From Molossus alvarezi (lineage: Eukaryota; Chordata; Mammalia; Chiroptera; Molossidae): 64,000 nucleotides of DNA. The stretch spans positions 15,469,001 through 15,533,000 of the forward strand of contig CM073907.1 of NCBI GenBank assembly GCA_037176705.1, given 5' to 3'. The position numbers were made by a program, and so were the translations under genes. Position 1 is the first letter of the stretch; each line of letters opens with the position of its first letter. The notes beneath the pieces were generated by a model. It searched no databases. It was not told where the DNA came from and saw only the letters and a program-made list of their open reading frames with translations. This document shows positions 26,041 to 35,790 of the stretch, one piece after another.

Positions 26041-26063
26041 TTTCTCTCTCTCTCTCTCTTTAT
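26041..26063. repeat. (CT)n tract at the L1 ORF1/ORF2 junction
   Basis: This short CT run occupies the same place in this L1 as the longer run at 30,555-30,599 and a remnant near 15,570. It reads as (GA)n in the L1 sense direction. Confidence 0.85.
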
Positions 26064-26880
26064 TTCTTCTTTTTATAGCGTTTCTTGCATTGCTGGTTTG
26101 ATTATGGCAAATTACTTTAGCTTTTTATTTGGTCTTTGAGGCTCTTTATTTCACCTTTGATTTTGAATGATACACCTTGCTGGATGGAGTAGTTTGGATC
26201 CAGACCCTTGCCTCGCATTACTTTGTACACTTTGTGCCACTCCCTTCTGGCCTGCAGTGTTTCTATTGAGAAATCAACTGACAGTCTAATGAGAGCCCCT
26301 TATAGGTAACTTTCTGTCTCTCTCTCTTGCTTCCATTAAGATTCTTTCTCTATCTTTAATGTTTGCCATTTTAATTATGATGCGTCTAGGTGTGGGTCTT
26401 TGTGGGTTCGTCTTGCTTGGAACTCTGTGTTTCCTGGACTTGTGTGACTTTTTCCTTTGCCAAATTAGGAAAGTTTTTTTGTCATTATTTCTTTAAAACG
26501 GTTCTCTATTCCTTTCTCTGATTCTTCTTCTTCTGTTATTCCTATGATGTGAATGTTGTTATGCTTTGTGTTGTCCCAAAGCTCCCTTAAACTCTCCTCC
26601 TGTTTTTTATTGTCAACCCCATTTCCTGCTTGGAAATTTTTTTGTTTTACCTTGTCTTCTAATGCACTGATTCAGTCTTTAGCTTTTTCTAATCTACTAT
26701 TGAATCCTTCTAAGGTATTTTTCATATCAGTTATGTCATCCTTTATTTCTTCTTGATTTTTATTCTGCCCCTTTTTTAAAGCTGCTGTAGTTCCCTCTGA
26801 GCTCTCTATAATTCTATTAAGTTGCTTGTAGTTCTTGCTGAATTGTTTGGTCACCCTTAAAATCACTGTTTTGGATTCTT

Positions 26881-27117
26881 TTTTTAAAATCCTCACCTGG
26901 GGATATTTTTACATTTTATCTCCATATAGAGTGGGAGGGAAAGAGAGAGAGAAATATCAATATGAGAGAGACACATCAATTGGTTGCCACCCGCATGACC
27001 CCAACTGTGGCTGGAGATGAACCGCAACTGAGGTATATGCCCTTGGCCAGAATGGAACCCAGGATTCCCTGGTCTGCAGAGCAGTGCTCTAACCGATGAG
27101 ACAAACTGGCCAGAGCT
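26881..27117 (-). mobile_element. Ves-type SINE, diverged
   Basis: Ves SINE body (AATCCTCACCTGGGG at the left, ACTGGCCAGAGC at the right) inserted in L1 ORF1. The flanks are an imperfect duplication, TTTGGATTCTTT on the left and TTTGAATTCTTT on the right. It is more diverged than the SINEs at 2.7-3.3 kb. Confidence 0.85.
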
Positions 27118-28130
27118 GCTTTGAATTCTTTATCTGACTAATAGCTTTCTTCCCTTTCATGTAGTTTCTTTTCTGGTAATTCCTCCTTTTCTTTTATTTG
27201 GGTGTTATTTGTTCGTCTCCCCATTTTAGCCATCTGGTAGTTGTAGACATGGTGAGGGATGTTAGGATGTGTAGGCAGGTCAGGGTATATAAAATAAAGC
27301 TGCTATGCCTCCCAGACTTTTCTGATGAGTGTTGCCTCTTGTCTGCTGTGGGTCCTAGAGGATTGACTACTGTAGGCCGGTGTTTTTCTGTCCTTGTAGG
27401 CACTGCTGCTGGATCGCATGGGCCCCACTGAAGCTGCGATCCCCACTGGTTGCCTGTGCTGCAGGCAGGTGTGTAGCTCAGGCCCCGCTGGAGCCACACA
27501 CCCCGACAGTCCTGTGGGCAGCTGTATCTCACAGGCACCCCTGGAGCTCCAGGTCTCACCACTGGCTTCTGGGGAGTGCTGCTGCCTGGTGGGACTCTGC
27601 TTCTGCTCAGCCTCTGCTGAAGCTTTTGGGGATGGGACTCAGCTGCCAATCTGCTGCTGTTGCTGCCTGGGGATGGATGTCTGCTCCAGAGCTTTTGTTG
27701 CTGGGGTGGTGGCTAGGCTCTGAGCAGGATATTACTGTGGAAGATGGTGCTCGGCATTCAGCCCTGTCGTTTCTGCAGCAGGCACCTTGACAGCGCCACT
27801 ACTGTGCACTGGTCTGTGTTCACATAGTGGGGTCCACTGGTTCAATGGTGCTAGGTACACTGGTGGGCTCCAGTTGCTGGGCCATAGCCACACCCACTGC
27901 CTTCTCCCAGAAAAGACCAGGGATCTTCCAAAACAGCAGGGCCTCCTGGCCATGCAAGGAGAAGCACCCTGAAGAGACTCTGACCACAGTAGCAGGCTGC
28001 TTCCTGTCCACAGCACAGGAACCTTCTGCTCTGCGTTTCTGTACTGCTTGAGGTTGCTGGTCCAAAATTCCATCCACTCACATTCTCTCTCACGCACTCA
28101 CCCTTCCTCCAGTCCTGCCCACTGCCTTTC

Positions 28131-28440
28131 TAGATTTACTCTCACTTTACTTTTAAATAAGATTCAGCATTGCATAGAAGGGTAAACTATGACTATTACA
28201 GTTTCTAATGTGGCCATTATGACAAGAATAAGTGTAATCATTAGAACTCTACTAAACTGGTGGCTGAAAGGCATGTTGGTCAAACATGTTTGGAAAAAAT
28301 TTCAGTAACATGTATTAAATTTAAATACATGCAGTCATTATGACCACATTTTTTCGTAGGTCCATACTTAACTAAAATATGTATATATGTGAACCAAAAG
28401 AAATGAACAAGAATTGTCCTAATTATATTATTGTGTCTAG
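28131..28440. other. Unassigned AT-rich single-copy DNA
   Basis: I see no coding potential and no clear repeat signature. It is the left part of the only non-L1 gap between 24 and 32 kb and may be ancient repeat sequence continuous with the following element. Confidence 0.4.
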
Positions 28441-28880
28441 CCCCAAAATGGAAGTAAAGCAAATGTACATGAACAGCACAATTGATAAATGTGGCATATT
28501 CATACAAAGAATAGCGCATAGGAGTGAAAATGAATGAATTGTGCAATTCTCACATGGATGAATGTCACAGATATAATCACAAGGAAAAAGAGCCAGACAT
28601 GGAGTCGTTCTAGTGTATGGTCCTAATCCACAAATTTATATAGCAGGCGATACTAATCTGTATTGTTAAGAACTAGATGATGGTTAACTTTGGTAAGATG
28701 GAATGTGTGGTGATTGGGGACTATCAGGAGCTGAGCTTCTGGGTTGCTAGTTTAGTTTAATTTTCTTGAACTGTGTTGTAGTTACAAGGGTGTATTCACT
28801 TTGTGATGAGTCATTGAGTTGCAGAGTGGTGATTTCTGTGCTTTTTTGGTGTGTATGTTACACTTCAATAAATGCATTTG
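28441..28880 (+). mobile_element. Probable ancient L1 3' end in plus orientation
   Basis: The order of motifs resembles the 3' end of old mammalian L1 (L1M) elements: AATGTGGCATATTCATACAA, then ATGAATGTCACAGATATAAT, AAAAAGAGCCAGAC, then TTGTGATGAGTCATTGAG and finally a polyadenylation-like CACTTCAATAAA. It is highly diverged and carries no frames. If correct, it is the only plus-strand L1 here and predates the minus-strand ones. Confidence 0.5.
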
Positions 28881-29230
28881 AATACATTTTTGCTACTAAA
28901 ACAAATAATGCAAATTAAAATAAAACTTTGCAATCTTAATATTATTTTTATTTTGTGAAAAATAGTCACCAAAAAGATTGCAAAGTGAAGCACACTGACT
29001 ATATAGCTTGTTTTACAAACTCATATTTTCTAGATCCACAATTATCTGATTTAATGCCAGTTGCATATAGAAAAGCACAATTATATTTACAGTTATCTGA
29101 ATCCATAATCTGTTAGATGAAACTTGAGCTACTTTTCCACACCCATCAATGACACTGCTTTCACAAGAGAGTCTAATCCATGACAACTGATAGAGACTTC
29201 AGAGAAGTCATTTCTTCATTATCTGTGTAA
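28881..29230. other. Unassigned AT-rich DNA with a short inverted repeat
   Basis: No gene or known repeat is recognised. It contains a perfect 13-bp inverted repeat (ACTTTGCAATCTT at 28,925-28,937 and its complement at 28,974-28,986) separated by 36 bases. Confidence 0.5.
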
Positions 29231-30551
29231 AACATCAGTTTTGGGAGGCTGTGTGTTTCGAGAAATTTGTCCCTTTCTCCAGATTGTCCAACTGTTGGCA
29301 TATAATTGTTCTTAGTATGTTTTGATGATCCTTTGTATTTCTGTGGTGTCAGTTGTGACTTCCCTTTCATTTCTGATTTTGTTTATTTGGTTTCTCTCTT
29401 TCTGTTTCTTAATGAGTCTGGCTAAAGGTCCATCGATCTTGTTTATCTTTTCAAAGAACCAACTTTTTGTTTCATTGATCTTTTGAATTGTTTTTAGTCT
29501 CTATGTCATTTATTTCTGCTCTGACCTTTACTATGTCCTTCCTTCTACTACGTCAGGTTTTTCTTTCTGTTTACTTTCTAGTTCTTTAAGTTGTAGGGCA
29601 AGAAAGTCAATTAGGGATTTTTCTTGTTTCTTGAGGTAGGCCTGTAATGTTATGAACTTTCCTCTCAGGACTGCTTTCACTGTGTCCCATAGATTTTGTG
29701 TTGTTGTGTGTTCATTTTCATTGGTTTCCAGGAAGTTTTTAATTTCTTCTTTGATCTCCTCAGTAACCCATTCATTGTTTAATAACATGCTATTTAGCTG
29801 CCATGTGTTCAAATGTCTTTACATGTTCTTGTTGCAATTGATTTCTAGTTTTATGCCATTGTGATCTGAGAAGATGCTTGATAGGATTTCCATCTTCTTG
29901 AATTTGTAGAGGCTTAGTATGTGTCCTAACATGTGCTCTATCTTTGAGAATGTCCCCATGTGTACTTGAGAAGAATGTGTATTCTGCAGCTTTGGGGTGA
30001 AATGTTCTATAAATATCAATGAAGTTCTACTGATCTAGTTTGTGTTGTAAGGACTCTGTTCTTCTTAATATTTTGTCTAGAAGCTTTATTCCCTGGTGTC
30101 AGTGGCGTGTTAAAGTGCCCCACTATGATCATATTGCTATTGGTCTCTCCTTTGAATTCCTTCAGAAGTTTTAAAAATATATTTTGGTGCTCCCGTATTT
30201 GGTACATATATGTTTACCAGGGTTATATTCTCTTGTTGCATTGATCCTTTAAATATTGTGCAGTGATCTTTGCTGTCTCTTATTATGACCCTTGTTTTGA
30301 AGTATACCTTGTCAGATATGAGTATTGCTACACTAGCTATTTTCATTTGCTTGGAAAATGTTTTCCATCCCTTCACTTTCATGCTGTGTGTTTTGTTATG
30401 AGGTGGGTCTCTTGTAGACAGCATATATATGGGTCATTTTTTTTATCCAGTTAGCTACCCTATGTCTTTTGATGGGAGCATTTAAGCCATTTACATTTAA
30501 GGTAATTATTGATAAATAGTTATTAGTTGCCATTTTAATTTTGTGCCTGTG

Positions 30552-30602
<51 letters not shown>

Positions 30603-32035
30603 TTTTCTTCTTACTACAGTCCCTTAAGCATTTCTCTCAGTGCTGGTTTGGTGGTGGTAAATTCCTTTTGCTTTTTTAATCCATGAAGCTCTTTATTTCT
30701 CCTTCAAGTCTTCAATTTTGAATGATAGCTTTTCTGGATAGAGTAGTCTTGGATTCAGACCCTTGCCTTGCATTACTTTGATTACTTTGTACACTTCATG
30801 CCACTCCCTTCTGGCCAGCATTGTTTCTATTGAGAAATAAGCTGAAAAGTCTAATGGGAGCTCCCTCATAGGTAACTTTGTGTCTCTCTCTTGTTTAAGA
30901 TGCTTTTTTTGTCTTTAATGTTTGCCTTTTTTATTATGATGTGTCTAGCTGTGGGTCTTCGGGGTTCATCTTGCTTGGGACTCATTGTTTCCTGGACTTG
31001 TGTGACTTTTCCTTTACCAGTTTAGGAAAATTTACTGTCATTATTTCTTCAGATAGGTTCTCTATTCCTTTCTCTGATTCTTCTTCTTTTGGTACCCATA
31101 TAATGTGAATGTTGTTACATTTTGTATTGTACCACAGCTCCCTTAAACACTCGTCCTGCTTTTTAAATTTTTTTCCCATTTTCTGCTCTATTTGGACATT
31201 TTTCTGTACCTTGTCTTCTAAGTCACTGATTCGGCCTTCAGATTCTTCTAATCTACAAGTGAATCCTTTTAAGGAATTTTTCATAACAGCTATGTCATTC
31301 TTTATTTTCTCTTGACTTTTATGTGTAGCTTCTACCTCTTTATGCGTAGCTTCTACTTATTTTTTTTAAGCTGAAGTAGTTCCCAGTGAGCTCTTCATAA
31401 ATCTTAAGTTGCTGGTAGTTCTCACCAAGTTGTTTGAGCACCCTTAAAATCATTGTCTTGAATTTTTTATCTGACAAGTTGCTTTTTTCCATTTTTTTTC
31501 TAATTTCCAGTGATTCCTCTTTTTCTCTCCTTTGGGTGTTGTTTGTTTGTCTCCCCATTTTAGCCAACTGGTAGATCTATATCTCAATTGTGATTGGGCT
31601 GTTACTGTGGGACATGGTGCTGGGTTTCCAGCCATTCAGCTGTTCTTGTTTTCCACAACCGGCACCTTGACAGCTCAACTACTGTGCACTGGTCTGTGTT
31701 GACACAGGGTGTCCACTGGTTCAATATTGCTAGGTGAACTGGTGGGCTCACGTTGCTGGGCCCTAGCCACTCTCAATGCCTCCTCCCAATGAAGACCCAG
31801 GATCTTCCAAAATGGTTAGACCTCCCCACAGCACAGGGAGAAGTGCCCTGAAGAGCCGCTTATCATGGTAGCAGGCTTCTCCCATCCACAGCACAGGAAT
31901 CTCTGCTCCATGTCTCTGAACTGCATGAGTTTGGTTGTCCACCTTCATGTTCACTCACTCTCTCTCACACACTAGTTCACTCTCATGCACTTACCCACCC
32001 TCCGGTCCTGCCCACTGCCATCTTCTCAATTATAT
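29231..32035 (-). mobile_element. L1, 3'-truncated, with class-2 5'UTR
   Basis: It begins in the RT N-terminal/linker region and continues through the endonuclease region, ORF1 and 5'UTR. ORF1 begins at 31,567 on the minus strand with MAKMGRQTNNTQRREKEES, followed by a coiled-coil region (EESEGRISDLEDKVQ at about 31,220) and the RNA-binding part (EENLSEE-like, LVKEKSHKSRKQ near 30,985). The 5'UTR tail matches those at 17.4-17.75 and 27.8-28.1 kb. The 3' half is missing although single-copy DNA lies beside it. Frames are broken. Confidence 0.87.
30555..30599. repeat. (CT)n microsatellite at the L1 ORF1/ORF2 junction
   Basis: An uninterrupted run of about 22 CT units lies in the spacer between ORF1 and ORF2, at the homologous position of shorter runs in the two other class-2 L1s of this window. 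Confidence 0.95.
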
Positions 32036-32479
32036 GTCTACTTGGGTGCTTTTTGGTGGTGATTGGCTTTGTGAAATGGCCCCAAATGGAATGCTGAGTG
32101 TGATCTCATGTCCCCAAGGTCAAGGCTGCATTGAGCCTCATGGGAACATACGTGTGATAGATGAGATTCATTCAGGCACTGGGTCATGATGCTGTTGGCT
32201 ATAAGGATATTGCAGAACACTCTTTATGTTTTGGTCAGTGGACAGAGATGCAGCCTGAGACTCACAGGAAGCTTTTGGAATACTCTCTGTGTACACTAAC
32301 TCAGTGTTTGTGGTGACTGAATATAACATTATTGACAGAAGAGGTCACAGGCTCAGAGATTAAATCATTGTTCAGTCAGTGCTCCTAGTTGTTGGCACAG
32401 TCACAGTGTGATTCTAGGCCTTGTCTCAACCCAGGGGTATGACCATGATGCCAGTTCCTTCCCAACATTCTTTGTGTGT
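32036..32479. other. Single-copy or ancient-repeat DNA, MIR-like part
   Basis: No open frame longer than about 80 codons is present. The part at about 32,335-32,440 (GAGGTCACAGGCTCAGAGATTAAA onward) has the layout of a degraded MIR core. The left part resembles no family I can name with confidence. Confidence 0.35.
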
Positions 32480-32680
32480 GTGGGTGAATGTATATTTCCA
32501 TTGATTTTTAGACAGAGTAGAAGGGATGGCAAGTGAGAGGGAGAGAAGCATTGATGTGAGAGAGATACATGGATTAGTTGCCTTTCACATGACCCTGTAC
32601 AGGACCAAAGGTCAAACCTGCAACCCAGGTATTGTTCTTGATTGGAATGGTGCAAGTACAAGGGGTGGAGGCTTGGAGGG
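32480..32680 (-). mobile_element. Degraded Ves-type SINE
   Basis: The body motifs of the minus-strand Ves SINE remain in order: CCATTGATTTTTAGACAGAG, a GAGAGGGAGAGAAGCATTGA stretch, then GACCCTGTACAGGACC and CAACCCAGG. The tRNA-like head is largely lost. Confidence 0.7.
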
Positions 32681-32790
32681 ATGCAGACAAAGGCTGAAAA
32701 CCCTGAAACACTAGGTGGTCTCTGTCCCACTGTCTCTGAGTGTGGGAAACTCAGGAAAGGGCTCTGGAAATGGACTTGATTGAAATGTGA

Positions 32791-32916
32791 TGACTCAGTT
32801 ACCTTGGACTTGGGGTAGCTTTTGAGTCAGCTCTGAACACAGGAGGGTCTAGGAGGCGGGAGGTACAGCCTGGGGCTGGTCACATACTCCCTCCTGTGCT
32901 CTGCTGCTCTATAAAA
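32791..32916 (+). promoter_or_regulatory. Promoter-like segment (AP-1, GC box, TATA)
   Basis: In single-copy DNA, a TGACTCA AP-1/NF-E2 type site (32,791-32,797), a GGAGGCGGGA GC-box-like site (32,852-32,861) and a TATAAAA box (32,910-32,916) occur in promoter-like order on the plus strand, about 570 bp upstream of the candidate coiled-coil exon. Transcription is not shown. Such motifs also arise by chance, so this is a candidate only. Confidence 0.3.
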
Positions 32917-32940
32917 ATTGATATAGGAAGGAAACAAAAG

Positions 32941-33137
32941 CCCTGCCCTGGCCAGGTATCTCAGGTGGTCAGAGCATCGTCCCCAAATGCCATGGTTGTA
33001 CCTTGAAGCCCAGCCAAGGGCACATCAGCCAAGGAATGCATGAATAAGTGGAATAATACATGAATGTGTCTTCTCTCTCTCCCTCCTTCTTATTCTAAAC
33101 TCAATAAATAAAACAATGAGCAAGATATTTTTTAAAA
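32941..33137 (+). mobile_element. Ves-type SINE in plus orientation
   Basis: It begins CCCTGCCCTGGCCAGGTATC, with an A-box-like TCAGGTGGTCAGAGCAT and a poor B box. It then shows the CTTCTCTCTCTCCCTCC body end and an AATAAATAAAAC tail. It is one of only two plus-strand SINEs in the window. Confidence 0.85.
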
Positions 33138-33489
33138 GAAATTAAAAGCCTCAAGCTGAGAGGCAAGTTGGGGCTAGGGTAAGGGTTTTGTTAGGGTGCT
33201 TTCATGAGCAGGCTATGTGTGTGTGTGCACATGTATGTGTGTTCAACTGCTTTGACAGGGACTGGACGGGGCGATAGAGACTTGTCAGGTGGGAGGTGGA
33301 GGCTTGGGCTGTGGGGCTGGAGGAGACCCCCCAGAGCTTATCCACTGTCTGTTGAAGCTGCCATTCTCCATTTTCTTTTCTGTGCAGCCCCGACCCTGCC
33401 CTTTCCCTATAGCTCTGCAGGGAGAAGCTTCTCACAGGAGGCTCAGCCGTCTCTGGGGTGTCTGTCCTAGCAGGTGTGTTTCTCTCCAG
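33138..33489. other. Single-copy DNA upstream of the candidate exon
   Basis: Non-repetitive sequence with a short TG-rich stretch (33,210-33,243). Two pyrimidine-rich tracts end in AG (near 33,420 and at 33,489) and could be splice acceptors. The open frames here have no recognisable family. Confidence 0.4.
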
Positions 33490-33624
33490 CAGCCACGAGG
33501 AGGTGCTGAAATGTAAGGCAGAGCTGAAGGAGATGGACATGGTCTTGAGAAACGTATGTGATGCTCTGAGGACAAATGCCATTGCCAAGGGCGAGAACCA
33601 GAGGCTGCAGGAAGAGCTGGACAG
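33490..33624 (+). CDS. Candidate coiled-coil exon of an unrecognised gene
   Basis: A 135-nt segment bounded by a good acceptor (GTTTCTCTCCAG) and a weaker donor (ACAG followed by GTTATT). In the frame giving SSHEEVLKCKAELKEMDM, LRNVCDALRTNAIAKGEN and QRLQEELDR it has no stop and shows clear heptad spacing of hydrophobic residues, typical of a coiled coil. Length is a multiple of three, with the same phase on both sides (two bases of a codon left over). A promoter-like TATA stretch lies upstream and the tandem exon array begins 3 kb downstream on the same strand. I do not recognise the protein. It could be a live exon, a leftover of a dead gene, or a short pseudogene. Confidence 0.5.
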
Positions 33625-33734
33625 GTTATTGCCACCTCTTCCATGCAGCAGCATGTGCTGGGATTTCATTAAGACCAACTTACTCAGTACCTGGTGAGCT
33701 AAGCTCAAATGAGTCAATCTCTCCTTTTACGTCC
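33625..33734. other. Single-copy DNA after the candidate exon
   Basis: A short intron-like stretch between the candidate donor and the start of the next L1. Nothing else is recognised. Confidence 0.4.
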
Positions 33735-35215
33735 ATCCAGACTTGTTTTACATATTTAGGTGCTCCTGTGTTGGATGCATAAATGTTTACAAGGGTTATA
33801 TCCTCTTCTTGAATTGCTCATTTTATCATTATGTAGCGTCCTTCTTTGTCTCTTACTATAGCCTTTGTATTAAAATCTGTTTTGCCATGCCCTGGCCACT
33901 TTGGCTCAGTGGTTGAGCATAAGCCAGCAGGCCAGAGAGTCCCAGGTTTGGTTACTGCTAGAGGCACATACCAAGAACAACAACAACAAAAATAAAATAA
34001 AGTCTGTTTTGTTGGAAGTTCTCTGTCACTATTTCTTCAAATATATTCTCTAACCCTTGCTCATTTTGTACTTCTTCGGGGACTCTTATGATGTGAATAT
34101 TATTTCGTTTCCAGTTGTCCCACAGATCTCTTAAGCTGTCTTTTTATTTTTAATTGTTTTTTGTTTTTTTGTGGGTTTTTTTTGTTTGTTTGTTTTTGTT
34201 TTTTGGTTTTCTGATTGGTTGATCTTTTTCTACCCTGTCTTCTAATTCACTGATCCGGTCCTCTGCTTCTTCTACTCTGCTGTTTAAACCTATCAATGTG
34301 TTCTTAATTTCTGATATGTCATCCTTTATTTCTTTTTGATCATTTTAAAGTTCCAACTGATTGATTTTCAACATTTCTATGTCTTTACTCATGGTACTCA
34401 TGTCCTTACACATGCTGTTGAACTCCCTCAAGATCATGGCTCTGAATTCTAGTTTTGTTAACTTGCTTAACTGCATCTCATTTATCTCATTTTCAGTAGA
34501 GGTCTCTTTCCCTTTGATTTGGCTTTTGTTTCTGTGTTTCATCATTTTGGCTATTACAGTGGGCTTTGGAGTCTGCCAAATTTTCCCTGTGGGTGTTGGT
34601 GTTCTGCTGTTTGTGGCTCCCTCTCTTCTCGTTTGGATGAGCTAGGGAGGACCACGTTAAACACCACTTTCAAGTCTTAGTTTTCTGGTTAGAGATGCTA
34701 GCCCAGGAATGGTACAGCTATCCTCTAGCTTTTTTGCTTGAAGGCTATCAGTAGCAGTTACCTGAAGATCGTTGACTTCTCCACTGAATGACAAACTCCC
34801 TCAGGTGTTCAGCATAAGGGGATTTCCCAAGGGTGGGGCAGATGGTGGTTGTTAATGGGCCTCAACTTGCATTTCAGTGGCCACTGAGTGGGGTTGAATC
34901 TCTGAGAGAGGGGCTGCTGCCTTTCCCCAGAGCCCTGGGAAGGAGTAAGATGACCACCATCCTGCATGGCTGTAAATCAGCAAAAGCTCTGAGCGCCCTC
35001 CAAATCCTGAGTATCCCCACACAGTTCTGGTCCAGTCTGCCCTCTTTCTGCCAGAGCCCAAGGTAAGTGGCTGTGGCTACTTTAGCCTCTGCCCCAGCTC
35101 TGCACTTTGGAACCACTTGGGAGTTTAACCTGAGGGCGCTGCTCACATCTAAGGCCACTGCACCCAGCTAAGGCCACTGTGGATTGTGGGCTCGCAGCCT
35201 TCCTCTTGTGTCTCT
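33735..35215 (-). mobile_element. L1, 3'-truncated and internally deleted, class-1 5'UTR
   Basis: A short ORF2 endonuclease piece (33,735-33,884) is followed, across a SINE, by ORF1 and 5'UTR (34,012-35,215). The part of L1 between endonuclease and the middle of ORF1 is missing, and the deletion junction lies within a few bases of the SINE. The ORF1 N-terminus (34,345-34,545) reads MMKHRNKSQIKGKE and then EFRAMILREFNSM. The 5'UTR matches that of the full-length element at 23.7-24.4 kb. Confidence 0.87.
33885..34002 (+). mobile_element. Short Ves-type SINE in plus orientation, with target-site duplication
   Basis: A tRNA-like head (CCCTGGCCACTTTGGCTCAG, B-box-like GGTTTGGTTACTGC) is followed almost directly by an AACAACAACAACAAAAATAAA tail; the body is largely missing. 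It is flanked by TCTGTTTTG at 33,876-33,884 and 34,003-34,011. Confidence 0.9.
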
Positions 35216-35243
35216 GCAAGTTTACCAGGATTGAATTAGTGTT

Positions 35244-35525
35244 CCTGGTTATGTGGTCCTCCAAGCTGCTTTTCTATTGCTTTTTTCTGATGATGTCTTT
35301 ATTTTTGTTGTAATTTCAGTTTGGTCCTGGGAGATGGTCTGTGTCTTCCATTCACTCTGCCGCCGTTTTGGAATCTCCAGTGTCCCTGGTTATATGGTCC
35401 TGTCCTGGTGCTTTTCTGTTGCTTTTTTCTGTGGATTTGTCTTTATTTTAGTTGTAATCCCCATTTGGTCCTGGGAGATCATCTGTGTAGCTTCCATTCA
35501 CTCTGCCTCCATTTTTACATCCTCT
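35244..35525. repeat. Two 141-bp tandem units next to an L1 5'UTR
   Basis: Two adjacent diverged units start CCTGGTTAT(G/A)TGGTCCT at 35,244 and 35,385 and share TTGGTCCTGGGAGAT and CCATTCACTCTGCC. In the L1 sense direction they lie immediately upstream of a class-1 L1 5'UTR. They could be promoter monomers or an unrelated duplication. Confidence 0.75.
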
Positions 35526-35534
35526 TCTCCTTCA

Positions 35535-35790
35535 ATTTTAAATGGGTAATCTTGGTTGTAGGTTTTTGCTTTTCTTCACTTTGAATATTTTATGCCAATT
35601 CCTTCTGACCTGAAATATTTCCATTGAGAATCAGCTGGCAATGTTATGGGAGCTCCCTTGTAGGTAACTGACTGATTTCTTTTGTTGCTTGTAAAATTTA
35701 TTATCTTTAACCGTTGACATTTTAATTATGAGGTGTCTTGTAGTGGACCTTTCTGGGTTCATCTTGTATGGGACTCTGGTGCCATCCAAC
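35535..35790 (-). mobile_element. L1 ORF1 fragment
   Basis: A short minus-strand piece corresponds to the ORF1 C-terminal half and matches the layout of 22,880-23,120 (CAGCTGGCAATGTTATGGGAG and CATTTTAATTATGAGGTGTC landmarks). The frames are destroyed. Confidence 0.75.

Larger units (their letters stand above)
24396..28130 (-). mobile_element. L1, 3'-truncated, with class-2 5'UTR
   Basis: It starts within the RT region directly after the 5'UTR of the preceding L1. It continues through linker, endonuclease, the ORF1/ORF2 junction (about 26,060), ORF1 and a class-2 5'UTR (about 27,230-28,130). The ORF1 start is visible near 27,228 as ATGGCTAAAATGGGGAGAC on the minus strand. A SINE splits ORF1. 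The RT catalytic region, ORF2 C-terminus and 3'UTR are absent. Frames are broken throughout. Confidence 0.87.

Noticed and set aside
26041..30599. Regularly spaced repeats suggestive of a CRISPR array
   Set aside because: The repeats are simple CT tracts and L1 copies in a mammalian genome, with no repeat-spacer structure.
33490..33624. Assignment of the coiled-coil exon to a golgin-type or other named protein
   Set aside because: Only general heptad character is seen, with no distinctive motif I can match from memory.
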